From the NCBI GenBank assembly GCA_015059305.1, contig SVAQ01000003.1, positions 62,001 to 126,000 of the forward strand: 64,000 nt of DNA. Direction: 5' to 3'. Source of the stretch: Bacillota bacterium (GTDB lineage Bacteria > Bacillota_I > Bacilli_A > RF39 > UBA660). Every line of letters starts with the position of its first letter. Positions within the stretch are counted from its first letter, which is position 1. Both the position numbers and the translations under genes were made by a program. This document shows positions 1 through 8,374 of this stretch, in pieces. The notes under the pieces were generated by a model that was given only the letters and a program-made list of their open reading frames with translations, ran no database searches and was not told where the DNA came from.

Positions 1-270
1 TTTTCTTGCATATTCGTCATATATACTACAATCAAAATATTTAGATTCCTCAATTTCCTTTAAAGTAAACTTAGATAATAATTCATGTTCATAAAATGGA
101 TCTAAACATTCTAAATAAATATCATTAATACCTCTTCCTTCTAGCTTCTTTAATAGCTTATTAACAAAAGTCTTATTATATATGTTATAAGAAATAAATA
201 AACTTTTACTCTTTTCAAAAGAAACACATTTATCTAAAATCAATTCAATATATTGATCTTCTTTTTTCAT
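1..270 (-). CDS. M29-type aminopeptidase, N-terminal part (cut by window edge)
   Basis: An open frame of 90 codons starts at the ATG complement 268-270 and runs off the left edge without a stop, so only the N-terminus is visible. The translation (MKKEDQYIELILDKCVSFEK..., then SLFISYNIYNKTFVNKLLKKLE, ending in ...FDCSIYDEYARK) has the pattern of the N-terminal domain of thermophilic-type (M29, AmpS/AmpT) metallo-aminopeptidases: a helix, a 'nxxKgxxvxI' strand and a helix with 'LxkxLxxxGixdI'. The metal ligands of the family lie further on and are not in the window. Assignment is from pattern only. A GGATGAT-like ribosome binding site precedes the ATG. Confidence 0.55.
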   Translation of the reverse strand, partial: MKKEDQYIELILDKCVSFEKSKSLFISYNIYNKTFVNKLLKKLEGRGINDIYLECLDPFYEHELLSKFTLKEIEESKYFDCSIYDEYARK

Positions 271-323
271 AACTATATCATCCTTTCATAATACTAGTAT
301 ACCATATATTAATTTATTCAATT

Positions 324-349
324 CAAAAAAAAGCCCGAATTAACGGACT
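324..349 (-). terminator. Rho-independent terminator of the cohesin gene
   Basis: Read on the minus strand, AGTCCG-ttaatt-CGGGCT forms a short stem with one mismatch, followed by eight U. The stem overlaps the TAG stop codon of the cohesin gene and ends the dockerin/cohesin transcript. Confidence 0.6.
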
Positions 350-1823
350 ATTTCTTCCTTTTTTTCTTTTTTTTGTTATCTTCGAAAATATCATAAACTT
401 CTTCCGAAGATGAATTATCAACAATTTCATTAGGATCTTCATTTTTGATTTCTTGTTTAACTTTTACTTTTTTATTTTTTATTTCTAATTCTTTAGTTTG
501 CTCTAAAATCTTATCTTTTTCTTTAGAACTATTATTCTTCTGGCTTTTAACTTTCTTTTTCTTTCTTTTTGACATTGCTACAATCCCAATTAAAGCTAAT
601 ACTGTTGAAGCTACAAAAGCTAAAGTAGAATAAGTAAGCATTGTATTTTTTTCTTCTAAAAGTTTAATATATTCTTCATCATATTTTATTAGAGTATTAT
701 CCTTTTTATCATATAAGTATAAGCCTTCTTCTTTAGTCTCTACATTCAAACCATATATGATATTAAATCTCGAATCATTTGATAATGCCAAAGCTTCAAT
801 ATCTGCGTCTTGCACTTTAATATACACTTTTTTATATTCTTTAATTATTTCCTTCATTGGCATAGGATAAATAGTAATATTCCCAAAATTTAGTTCTACA
901 TATTTTTCATATTGATCATTTTCATAGATATATAAAGCAATATCACCATTTTCATCTTTTAATCCTACTAAAGTAAATTCCGTTACCTCACTATAAAACG
1001 CTGGAATTTCAAACTCATTTATTACAATTGTCTTTTCAACATAGCTTTCTGGTTTAATTAAATTACTACCAAGTTTTACTACAGTATATTTGTGTCCATC
1101 TACTTCAACATTAATTGGATCTTTATCAATCACATCAACATTAAGCTTATATGTCTTTTCGCTACCATTTTGGGCAATTATAATTATATCAAAAACATTA
1201 TTACCAGCTGATACTTCAACTTCCCCTGCACCACTTATCGTTGCCGTTTTATCTTCTGCTACAGCTATTATCTTGATTTTCGTTTCATCTTCATTTACTT
1301 GGACTCTATATTCTAAAGTATCTTTATTAAATTCTGGAGTTATTTCATAACCATCTACATTTAATGAATACAAATTATTGTTAGCAGACAAACTTGCTTG
1401 ATATTCAGAATATGTTAAAGTCTTAACCACTTTAGAACCATTATTAACACTCAATATGCTCTCATCATCCCAAGCAACAGCCATTGAAGAATCAATATAG
1501 AATTTAGCATTACCACTTTTTAAAGCTCTAAATACATATTTGTATTGAACTGATTTTGTATTTCCGTTACTAGCATATGAAGCATAATGTAACGCTACAT
1601 CAGAACTTATTAATTTAAAAACTGAACTATCATAATTTAGAGTATATTCCCATGAACCTAACGCCGCAGAAGATGATATTGTTACATAAACAGTAACATC
1701 TTTTCCTACTATAACTTGATTAGAACTACTACTAACTGCCATGGTTGCACTAGCAGCATTAACCGTTGAAATACACATAAGCGAAACAATAATAGTTAAT
1801 AAACTTCCTAATATTTTCTTCAT
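348..1823 (-). CDS. Membrane-anchored cohesin-domain protein with cadherin-like domain
   Basis: 491 aa. A Sec signal peptide (about 1-23, ending VNA) is followed by a cohesin-like beta-sandwich (about 24-135; core SWEYTLNYDSSVFKLIS and a late AKFYIDSS strand), a cadherin-like beta-sandwich of the PF12733 type (about 145-233; ends IIAQNGSEKTYKLNVDV), an unassigned region (234-390), one transmembrane helix (about 396-417) and a 74-residue, very Lys-rich cytoplasmic tail. Cohesins bind dockerins, and the gene 11 bp upstream encodes a dockerin protein, so this is probably the surface receptor for that enzyme. Anchoring is by a helix, not a sortase motif. The cohesin call rests on strand pattern and context; the cadherin-like call is stronger. 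It shares an operon with the preceding gene and ends at a terminator. Confidence 0.75.
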   Translation of the reverse strand: MKKILGSLLTIIVSLMCISTVNAASATMAVSSSSNQVIVGKDVTVYVTISSSAALGSWEYTLNYDSSVFKLISSDVALHYASYASNGNTKSVQYKYVFRALKSGNAKFYIDSSMAVAWDDESILSVNNGSKVVKTLTYSEYQASLSANNNLYSLNVDGYEITPEFNKDTLEYRVQVNEDETKIKIIAVAEDKTATISGAGEVEVSAGNNVFDIIIIAQNGSEKTYKLNVDVIDKDPINVEVDGHKYTVVKLGSNLIKPESYVEKTIVINEFEIPAFYSEVTEFTLVGLKDENGDIALYIYENDQYEKYVELNFGNITIYPMPMKEIIKEYKKVYIKVQDADIEALALSNDSRFNIIYGLNVETKEEGLYLYDKKDNTLIKYDEEYIKLLEEKNTMLTYSTLAFVASTVLALIGIVAMSKRKKKKVKSQKNNSSKEKDKILEQTKELEIKNKKVKVKQEIKNEDPNEIVDNSSSEEVYDIFEDNKKKKKRKK

Positions 1824-1834
1824 TTCTCTCCTCC

Positions 1835-3781
1835 TTAATTAATAGTTAAATAACCTAAAATATGCTTCTGTAGTCTTAATAAATCCACTATATCCACAAT
1901 TCCGTCTTGATTAGTATCGCCTGCCTTTAAATAACTTCCGTTTAAATCAGCGTACCCTAATATATACTTTTGTACTCTTAATAAATCTTGAATATTAATA
2001 TTACCATCGCCAGTAGGATCCCCCTTAATAACAATATTATAAGTTATACTATCACTTCCATTGACAATAGTAATTGTATCACCCGTAACCAAGTTACCAG
2101 TTTGTTTTCCATTAACGGTCACCTTAGCAGTTGCTGCTGCTTTTTGAGCAATTGATGTAATATTATCCACGGTATACCCTACGCTTAAAAGCATATGATT
2201 TTCACTTATTGGAACACTCATATTATTTATAATACCTTTAACGCTCATTTCAATGCCATCTGTTTTAATGACTTTAATAGTATATTTTTGCGTTACTCCA
2301 TTTTGGGCAGTTACTATTACTTCAACAATTTTTTCGTTCTCTACTAATTTAATATTACCAATTCCTGTTACCGAAGCATTTGAATTTATTGCTGTTGCCT
2401 CAACCCTAATTTCGGAAGCTGCCGCTGGAACATAATATGTATATTCAAAGTTATCATGTGCAAACCCTTTAATGTCAGCACCATTTACTTTTAAAGAATT
2501 CAAATGATTATTTGGATTACCTGTGCTTGGTAAACCATAAACATTTTCATTCATATTACTATATACAGGAATTATAAAAGTAAAGTTAGTAGTGGCTAAT
2601 AAATTCATATCTAAATAACTATCATACGCAATACTAGCTTCGCTATACGCGGCTTTAATATTAGCCATATACTGATGTGAATATGCTGAATAAGCTGAAT
2701 AAGAACTAGTATTAAATTTTTGAAAATATCCAGAGTCTTGACCTTTAGAAATATAAGTTGCAGAAATTAATTGCGCTCCACCGGTAATTGCAGAAGTAAT
2801 ATTAGTCCAAGGTCTTAAGTAAGATGTTCCTGCTACAGCCCAAACAAGACCATCATATGCTCCGGTATTTGCGCCTATGTTATATGGATTATAAACATGA
2901 TCAAAGGTTTGACCATTATATGTTATTGCATGTCCAGCTAAAGAATAATTTGAATAATTCGCTCCCGTTTCTTGTCTTATCCGACTTGCTAAATAAATTG
3001 CATTTATATTTGTAGAGCTAGAAGCATCATAAATTGTTTGTGAATATTCTTTTAAATCTCGACCATCTAAAACAGTTTGAACGGCTTCTACAGTTTGATA
3101 TTTTTCGTCAAAAGACAATTTTTCAAACATAAAGATATATCTTTCATCAAAGAAATTTCGTGGATCCATATAGTAAGCTACAACTGCTTCACTAGCGGAA
3201 TACCAGTTACTTCCCTCTTTAACAATAAATTTGTCTGTTAAATAATCATAGGAATCACTACTTGTAGATAAGTATCCTTGTGATGATGTTTGAATTAGTG
3301 ATTTTTTACCTACTGCTTCTTTGGAAACGGCAGTAGCAAAATCTAAACCATTTATATCCGCTTCAAAAGTCCAATTAGGATATCTACTTTTAAGTCCACA
3401 TAGTTGAGGCCAGTATGATTTAGGAAAACCAGCATTAGCTAATTCAATTTCACATTCTGTTGTCGGCGTATCATGCACCTGTTCAATTGTTACAATTGTT
3501 ACATAACTAGCACATACATACCCAACATCAGTACCAGAATAATAGATTTTATACCAGCCATCACTACATCCTTGCTCATTGGGATATTTATTGGTATCTA
3601 CTAAATTAAATTCAGAATTAATCGCTAATTTTCTAATATTCGTATGGTTAGTACCTGGGCCTGAACGTAAATTGACATCATTATAAGTTATTTTAGCTTT
3701 TATGGTCGCGCCATTTACATTAATATTAGTTCCAAAGAAAAAGACAATAGCTATGAAAAAAAACACTAATACTTTTTTCAT
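1835..3781 (-). CDS. Secreted peptidoglycan hydrolase: SH3, glucosaminidase-like, cadherin-like and dockerin domains
   Basis: 648 aa. Signal peptide (about 1-24), bacterial SH3 domain (about 26-95; VNLRSGPGTNHTNIRKL then GWYKIYYSGTDVGYVCASYV), a glucosaminidase-like catalytic region (about 105-385; YYMDPRNFFDE, YLASRIRQETG, YNPYNIGA, then ISKGQDSGYFQKFN), a cadherin-like domain (about 428-512), a linker domain, and a type I dockerin (587-648). The dockerin has two duplicated Ca-binding segments, DPTGDGNINIQDLLRVQKY and DTNQDGIVDIVDLLRLQKH, each followed by ILGY. The enzyme probably cuts cell-wall glycan outside the membrane; the family matches clostridial SH3-glucosaminidase proteins. A strong AAGGAGGCG site precedes the ATG. 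It is the first gene of a two-gene unit with the anchored cohesin protein, which suggests the hydrolase is held at the cell surface non-covalently. Confidence 0.85.
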   Translation of the reverse strand: MKKVLVFFFIAIVFFFGTNINVNGATIKAKITYNDVNLRSGPGTNHTNIRKLAINSEFNLVDTNKYPNEQGCSDGWYKIYYSGTDVGYVCASYVTIVTIEQVHDTPTTECEIELANAGFPKSYWPQLCGLKSRYPNWTFEADINGLDFATAVSKEAVGKKSLIQTSSQGYLSTSSDSYDYLTDKFIVKEGSNWYSASEAVVAYYMDPRNFFDERYIFMFEKLSFDEKYQTVEAVQTVLDGRDLKEYSQTIYDASSSTNINAIYLASRIRQETGANYSNYSLAGHAITYNGQTFDHVYNPYNIGANTGAYDGLVWAVAGTSYLRPWTNITSAITGGAQLISATYISKGQDSGYFQKFNTSSYSAYSAYSHQYMANIKAAYSEASIAYDSYLDMNLLATTNFTFIIPVYSNMNENVYGLPSTGNPNNHLNSLKVNGADIKGFAHDNFEYTYYVPAAASEIRVEATAINSNASVTGIGNIKLVENEKIVEVIVTAQNGVTQKYTIKVIKTDGIEMSVKGIINNMSVPISENHMLLSVGYTVDNITSIAQKAAATAKVTVNGKQTGNLVTGDTITIVNGSDSITYNIVIKGDPTGDGNINIQDLLRVQKYILGYADLNGSYLKAGDTNQDGIVDIVDLLRLQKHILGYLTIN

Positions 3782-3876
3782 ACTATCGCCTCCTTATATT
3801 CTTTTATAAATTATACCATTTATAAGGTAAATACGCTAGGATGCGTGGTTTTATTTGTAAACCGCTTGTAAAATTA

Positions 3877-4668
3877 TTAACCCAAGGCAACATCTAAAAT
3901 CATCATAATAGAAAAGCCAATAATAGTAAATAAAGCCATTAAATCTTTAGATTTATTAGATTGGCTTTCAGGGATTAACTCTTCAACTACAACATAAATC
4001 ATTGCGCCCGCAGCAAAAGCTAGCAAAAACGGCAATACTAAACGAACTTTTAAAACTAATAACGCCCCAACAACACCAGCGATTGGTTCTACCACACCTG
4101 TCATTCCGCCTATTAAAAATGCCTTTTTCCGACTAAAGCCCTCTCTTCTAAGCGGTAAACTAACCGCCGTGCCTTCTGGAAAATTTTGAATTCCAATCCC
4201 AATTGCCAAAAGTAAAGCTGCTAATGAAGTTGCGCCTTCAATGCCATATACCACAGAGCCAAAAGCTACGCCAATTGCTAATCCTTCCGGAATGTTATGT
4301 AACGTTATAGAAAGTACTAGCATTAACGTTCTTTTCTTACTATTATTTTCATTATTTTTTATTAATATTGGAAAAAGTTTATCGCCAGCAAACAATAGTA
4401 ACCCACCAGCAAAAAAACCAATAAAAGCTACAAGCCATGGTATCATCTCAAGTTCTTCTGCTAGTGACACTGCGGGACTAAGTAATGAAAAAAAAGATGC
4501 GGCAACCATAACTCCGGCCGCTAACCCTAGCATTCCATCTAAAAGATTTTTATTAACTTTTTTAAAGAAAAAAACGATAGCAGCCCCGAGCGAAGTAATA
4601 CCCCAAGTAATCATACAAGCAATAAAAGCTTGAACTACGTTACTTAAACTAAAAAAATATGATAACAT
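3877..4668 (-). CDS. ZIP family divalent metal transporter
   Basis: 263 aa integral membrane protein with about eight helices. The two ZIP signature helices are clear: TLHNIPEGLAIGVAFGS (TM4) and GIQNFPEGTAVSLPLRRE (TM5), which supply the His/Asn/Glu metal ligands. It also has AGAMIYVVVEELIPESQ (the TM6 region) and ends in a short hydrophobic helix. The length and motifs fit the ZupT/GufA-like group that imports zinc, iron or manganese. It stands alone, with a 95-bp gap to the dockerin gene and divergent from pgeF. No metal-dependent regulator site is recognised upstream. The substrate cannot be told from sequence. Confidence 0.88.
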   Translation of the reverse strand: MLSYFFSLSNVVQAFIACMITWGITSLGAAIVFFFKKVNKNLLDGMLGLAAGVMVAASFFSLLSPAVSLAEELEMIPWLVAFIGFFAGGLLLFAGDKLFPILIKNNENNSKKRTLMLVLSITLHNIPEGLAIGVAFGSVVYGIEGATSLAALLLAIGIGIQNFPEGTAVSLPLRREGFSRKKAFLIGGMTGVVEPIAGVVGALLVLKVRLVLPFLLAFAAGAMIYVVVEELIPESQSNKSKDLMALFTIIGFSIMMILDVALG

Positions 4669-4707
4669 TATTTCCCCCTATTAATAAAATATCCACTAAG
4701 TTATTTA

Positions 4708-4736
4708 TTGTGTAGGCATATGTCCTATAGTATAAT
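4708..4736 (+). promoter_or_regulatory. Sigma-70-type promoter of pgeF
   Basis: TTGTGT (4708-4713), 17-bp spacer, TATAAT (4731-4736). The pgeF ribosome binding site (AAGGTGATG) and ATG follow about 20 bp later. Confidence 0.6.
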
Positions 4737-4756
4737 TACTAATAAGGTGATGAGTA

Positions 4757-5554
4757 ATGTTTACAAATGAAATTATGATTCAAAAAACAATAAATAATAT
4801 TAATTACTTACAATTTAGAAAATTATTAGAATTAGGTATTAATCATTGTTTTGTTCTAAATGAACTGAATTTTTCTTTTAAATTTCAAGCGGTTGATAAA
4901 ACGATTGAAAGTTTTGAGCATGTAGCAAATGATTTTAATTTTAATTTAAAAAATATGTGTCGACCTGTTCAAGAGCATACAAATAACGTAAAAATTGTTA
5001 ATAATATTAAAGGTATAAATATACCAGAGTTTGATCATACTGATGCTTTAATTACCAAAGAAAAAGATACTCCACTTGCAATAACTACTGCTGATTGTAT
5101 TCCAATAATTATTTATGATGTAAATAAACATATAATAGCCAATATTCATTCTGGATGGAAAGGTTCATTAAATAAAATTCTTATAAAAACCATTGATACA
5201 ATTCAAAAAAATTTTAATTCAAATCAATCTGACTTATTATTTTTCTTTGGTCCAGCAATTTGTCAAAATTGTTTCGAAGTTGAAGAAGATGTAAAAGATT
5301 TGTTTGAAAACGAATTTTCGGAACTAAAAAACATTAATGACATCATTAAAATTGGACGAATTGTTAATGGCGTTCAAAAATATAATATTGATACCTTACT
5401 ACTAAATAAAACCCTTTTAGAAAATTTAAATATACCAAAAGAAAACATGTACTTTGCAAATATTTGTACATGTTGTAATAGTAGTCATATTCATTCATAT
5501 AGAGCTAGAAAAGAAAATAATTTCGGCCTTGGAGTAACTATAGTTAGTTTATAG
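4757..5554 (+). CDS. pgeF: PgeF/YfiH (LACC1-type) purine nucleoside phosphorylase / polyphenol oxidase family protein
   Basis: 265 aa, full length for the family. Family motifs are present in order: CRPVQEHTNNV, ALITKEKDTPLAITTADCIPIII, IANIHSGWKGSLNKI, FFGPAICQNCFEVEEDV and, at the end, TCCNSSHIHSYRARKENNFG. The Cys of TTADC and the His of IHSGWKG, with an upstream His, form the Zn site. Members cleave purine nucleosides and were first annotated as laccases; the E. coli homologue corrects D-amino-acid misincorporation in peptidoglycan precursors. The gene is monocistronic, with its own promoter and a terminator overlapping its stop codon. Confidence 0.92.
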   Translation: MFTNEIMIQKTINNINYLQFRKLLELGINHCFVLNELNFSFKFQAVDKTIESFEHVANDFNFNLKNMCRPVQEHTNNVKIVNNIKGINIPEFDHTDALITKEKDTPLAITTADCIPIIIYDVNKHIIANIHSGWKGSLNKILIKTIDTIQKNFNSNQSDLLFFFGPAICQNCFEVEEDVKDLFENEFSELKNINDIIKIGRIVNGVQKYNIDTLLLNKTLLENLNIPKENMYFANICTCCNSSHIHSYRARKENNFGLGVTIVSL

Positions 5555-5564
5555 TTACTTTTTT
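5533..5564 (+). terminator. Terminator spanning the convergent stops of pgeF and the nuclease gene
   Basis: A perfect 10-bp inverted repeat, AGTAACTATA (5533-5542), a 7-nt loop and TATAGTTACT (5550-5559), is followed by TTTTT. It contains the TAG of pgeF (5552-5554) and the first base pairs of the opposite-strand TAA (5555-5557). The T run favours use by pgeF. Confidence 0.75.
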
Positions 5565-6280
5565 GTTGATTTATAAATCATTGAAACGATTGCTGCTCCA
5601 ATAATCAAATATAATAAGATATTGGAAACTACATCTCCATTCTCATTAGTAAAGTCCGAAATCTTTTCGGTTACATTATTAATACTTTCTAAAACTTCTC
5701 CGAGTTTTTCTGCTTCTTTTGGAAGTTCTTTATTATCACCAATGCTATCATACTTAATATTATCCTTAACATCAGTTAAATCAATCGTTGCACAATAGCC
5801 TTCTTCTTTGTTATCCGCCCATAAACCTAAAGATTTTTCTTTAGCTTCTTTTTGAATTAAACATAAACTTTTAGTATAACGATAATTACCATATATATAC
5901 GCTACTTCCCCGTAGCCTACACTTATTAATTCCTTTTGTAATAAATTTCCATCAACCCATATCCAACCAAGAGATCTTCCATATTTATCACTTTTATTAG
6001 TTTCTTCATATTCTACAATTATTTCTTTAGCATTTGTAAGTTTATTACAGCTATATTCACTAGCATTTTTACCATATGCTTCCACTTCTTTTGTTGGATG
6101 AACAGTTTCTGGAGTGTCTATTGCCAAAAAACGAAATTTTACTTCTTCTTCATCTACTTTAAAGACAGCCGTATCCCCATCAACACAACGAACAAAACTT
6201 ACTTTTTTAATTGTCGTTTCAGCTTTTACATCAATAGCACAAAATAAAAAACATATTAATATCAACACTACTTTTTTCAT
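5555..6280 (-). CDS. Exported, membrane-anchored thermonuclease (SNase family)
   Basis: 241 aa. A signal peptide (about 1-20, MKKVVLILICFLFCAIDVKA) is followed by an SNase domain (about 25-155) and, after a linker, a C-terminal transmembrane helix (about 219-236) with a short KSTKK tail. The catalytic residues of staphylococcal nuclease can be matched: Arg in VKFRFLAIDTPET, Glu in the same motif, and Arg in DKYGRSLGWIWVDG. The Asp of VDGDTAVF fits the Ca site. It should be a Ca-dependent DNA/RNA nuclease held on the outer face of the membrane, for nutrient scavenging or DNA processing. It is convergent with pgeF, with the stop codons touching. Confidence 0.9.
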   Translation of the reverse strand: MKKVVLILICFLFCAIDVKAETTIKKVSFVRCVDGDTAVFKVDEEEVKFRFLAIDTPETVHPTKEVEAYGKNASEYSCNKLTNAKEIIVEYEETNKSDKYGRSLGWIWVDGNLLQKELISVGYGEVAYIYGNYRYTKSLCLIQKEAKEKSLGLWADNKEEGYCATIDLTDVKDNIKYDSIGDNKELPKEAEKLGEVLESINNVTEKISDFTNENGDVVSNILLYLIIGAAIVSMIYKSTKK

Positions 6281-6306
6281 TATTCACCTTGAAATAATTT
6301 TACCAT

Positions 6307-6330
6307 AAAAAAAGTATTAGATACACTAAT
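6307..6330 (-). terminator. Weak terminator of the 84-aa hypothetical gene
   Basis: On the minus strand ATTAG-tgtat-CTAAT is a 5-bp stem followed by AC and seven U. It overlaps the TAG stop at 6326-6328. The stem is short, so this is tentative. Confidence 0.45.
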
Positions 6331-6580
6331 TCTTTTTTTTATTATAATAATTTCGTTCATCTAATTCACGAGCTACGCTTTCTAGCTCTTCATTTTCTTC
6401 TTCATCTAAAATATCGTTAATATCAAATAAAATTTGCGTTATACTGCCATATTTCATATAATCAATACCATTTCTTTTTAAAACTTCAATATGATAATCA
6501 CTTAAAAGCATGCCATTTTCTCTAGGAAGTAGCCACGAATTATTATCTGGAATCAAATCTTTATAATTCTCTTTTAACAT
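6326..6580 (-). CDS. Hypothetical protein, 84 aa
   Basis: Small acidic soluble protein with no signal peptide or membrane segment. The core reads NSWLLPRENGMLLSDYHIEVLKRNGIDY followed by an acidic helix (FDINDILDEEENEELESVARELDER). The start is supported by GAGGCGACAT just before the ATG. It lies between two terminators, so it is probably transcribed alone. I do not recognise a named family and give no function. Confidence 0.6.
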   Translation of the reverse strand: MLKENYKDLIPDNNSWLLPRENGMLLSDYHIEVLKRNGIDYMKYGSITQILFDINDILDEEENEELESVARELDERNYYNKKKN

Positions 6581-6603
6581 TATGTCGCCTCGTTCTTTTC
6601 AAC

Positions 6604-6625
6604 AAAAAACCAACTTTAAGTTGGC
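6604..6625 (-). terminator. Terminator after the DUF1292 gene
   Basis: CCAACTTTAAGTTGG (6610-6624) is a near-perfect hairpin. On the minus strand it is followed by six U (6604-6609); on the plus strand CTTTTT also follows, so it can act in both directions. Confidence 0.75.
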
Positions 6626-6638
6626 TTTTTAGTATTAT

Positions 6639-6893
6639 TTATTCTTCAGTATCCATTTCATCATATTGATTTTCTAAATCATCAATTAATTTTGTGCGTA
6701 ATTCTTCATCAATTACTTCCTCAACTGATAATTCACCATCAATTATAATTTCTTTAAAAATTTCAAAATTTTCAGTAGGAGCATTATCAACAGCCTCAAC
6801 TGCTAAAAAATATTTTTCTCCGTCTTGAATAGATTCTAATAGTAGAATATATTCTTTTCCATCCTCTAAAGTAATAATTTCATCAACACCCAT
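6639..6893 (-). CDS. DUF1292 (YrzB-like) protein
   Basis: 84 aa, acidic. It has the DUF1292 pattern: ITLEDGKEYILLLESIQDGEKYFLAVEAVD, then FEIFKEIIIDGELSVEEVID and an acidic C-terminal helix. Members are widespread in Bacillota, often next to alanyl-tRNA synthetase, yqgF or udk genes, and have no proven function. Here it lies 11 bp downstream of the 455-aa coiled-coil gene, apparently co-transcribed, and ends at a strong terminator. Confidence 0.8.
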   Translation of the reverse strand: MGVDEIITLEDGKEYILLLESIQDGEKYFLAVEAVDNAPTENFEIFKEIIIDGELSVEEVIDEELRTKLIDDLENQYDEMDTEE

Positions 6894-6904
6894 ATTTACT
6901 CTCC

Positions 6905-8272
6905 TTATCTTCCTAATCCAAAGCTATCGCTTAGATCATCTATGATATTATGATTATCTTTCATCGCTGCATTTTGTTGTCTACGATTTTCTTTTTCTAC
7001 TTGTTTTGCAAGTTTTGTTAACTTTCTATATAGTTTTTTCTTTTCATCAACTGTTAACATTTCTGATTTAGAAATTCTATCATCAATAGCAGTTAATTCT
7101 TTGTTATTTACTTCAGGACTTCTTCCTTTAAATGCTGAACGATAGTTAGCTATTGCAATACTTAGATCAACATAATCCTTTGTTCTACCATTCATGTTTT
7201 CAGAAAAGACTAATCCTTTTATAACTAAATAAGCTTTATTTATTCCTCTAGTAACAAAATTATTTTTCCAATCAAATCTTCTTCTTTTAACCACTTTTTT
7301 AGTTTCCTTTTTTGCACTTGGTTCTTCAGGTTTTGGTTCAGTTTTTCCTCCAGTTAAATCGCCAATCCTTTTATTTGCAGCTTCAATTTCTTCAGGTGAC
7401 ATAGTTGAAACTGGTACTTCATTTATCTTCCTTCTTGAAGCTTCAATTTCCTCTTCTGTCATTGCTGTTACAGGAACATCATTAATTTTTCTTCTAGCAG
7501 CTTCTATTTCTTCGTCCGTCATAGCTTTATATTCTGATACAGGCGCTTTTTTAATAGCATCATGTTCTTTTTTACGACGTTCAATTTCTTCTTCAATAGG
7601 ATCAATATATGTTTTAGGATCTACAATAGGAATTGCTGCTAATTTTGCTTGCGATTCTTTAATTTGATCATCAGTCATACCAGGAGTTTGGAATTTTTGT
7701 TCACTTAAATCTCTAATTGGTAAATCTTGGATAATTTTATCCTTTGTCATACGATACGCATAAGGATCAACAACCGGTTTTTCAACAACTATTTCTTCTT
7801 CTTTTGCTTTTCCTGCTGGTAGCGCTTGAATTAAACTAAAATCAGGAAGTTTAAATTCTGTATTAGTTCCAGAATTCTTTTTCTCTACCTTAACTTCTGG
7901 TTGAATTGCTACTTCTGTCGTAACTTCAACTTCTGGCACTACTTTTTCTTCCACTTTAACTTCTGTAGTAGTTGCTGGTTTCTTTTTAGCTCCAGTACTT
8001 TTTCTACGATTCACAACTTTTTGTGCAGGCTTTTTGATTTGACCAACACGAGTTTCTAAACGACGATATTCTTCTACTAAATCTTGATGATCAGCAACAA
8101 ATTGTTCATATTGTCTTATAGCTTCTAAATCTTTTAATAATCCTTCATATTTATCAATTTCAGTTCTTAAAATATATTTTTCTGTTGAAGCTAACGCAAA
8201 AGTTTCTTCATGAGATTGTTTGGATCTATCCTCTATTTCTTTGATTGCTTTTTCTAATTCGCTAATATTCAT
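6905..8272 (-). CDS. Hypothetical charged coiled-coil protein with internal repeats
   Basis: 455 aa, no signal peptide or membrane helix. The N-terminus (1-75) is a predicted coiled coil. Next come a basic RRKSTGAKKK patch and an acidic, Pro/Val-rich low-complexity section (80-170). Residues about 255-310 hold three copies of a unit of about 20 residues with consensus MTxEEIEAxRRKINxVPV, preceded by more diverged copies (MTDDQIKESQAKLAAIPIVD). A Lys/Arg-rich helical C-terminus follows (RRFDWKNNFVTRGINKAY...). The repeats are also visible in DNA at about 7350-7540. It looks like a cytoplasmic scaffold or binding protein; I cannot name a family. Confidence 0.6.
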   Translation of the reverse strand: MNISELEKAIKEIEDRSKQSHEETFALASTEKYILRTEIDKYEGLLKDLEAIRQYEQFVADHQDLVEEYRRLETRVGQIKKPAQKVVNRRKSTGAKKKPATTTEVKVEEKVVPEVEVTTEVAIQPEVKVEKKNSGTNTEFKLPDFSLIQALPAGKAKEEEIVVEKPVVDPYAYRMTKDKIIQDLPIRDLSEQKFQTPGMTDDQIKESQAKLAAIPIVDPKTYIDPIEEEIERRKKEHDAIKKAPVSEYKAMTDEEIEAARRKINDVPVTAMTEEEIEASRRKINEVPVSTMSPEEIEAANKRIGDLTGGKTEPKPEEPSAKKETKKVVKRRRFDWKNNFVTRGINKAYLVIKGLVFSENMNGRTKDYVDLSIAIANYRSAFKGRSPEVNNKELTAIDDRISKSEMLTVDEKKKLYRKLTKLAKQVEKENRRQQNAAMKDNHNIIDDLSDSFGLGR

Positions 8273-8352
8273 ATTTTTCCACCCACTTAACTGATATTAT
8301 AGTACTATATTTTCTCTGGCAAGTCAATATGATTTCCCTTTTATTTCCAAGG

Positions 8353-8374
8353 AAAAAGAGGCATATTAGCCTCT
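8353..8374 (-). terminator. Terminator of valS
   Basis: On the minus strand AGAGGC-taatat-GCCTCT forms a 6-bp GC-containing stem followed by a U tract. It overlaps the valS stop codon (8366-8368). Confidence 0.8.

Noticed and set aside
3835..3872. Imperfect inverted repeat GTGGTTT/AAACCGC between the dockerin and ZIP genes
   Set aside because: Short stem with no T run in either direction; not supported as a terminator or operator.
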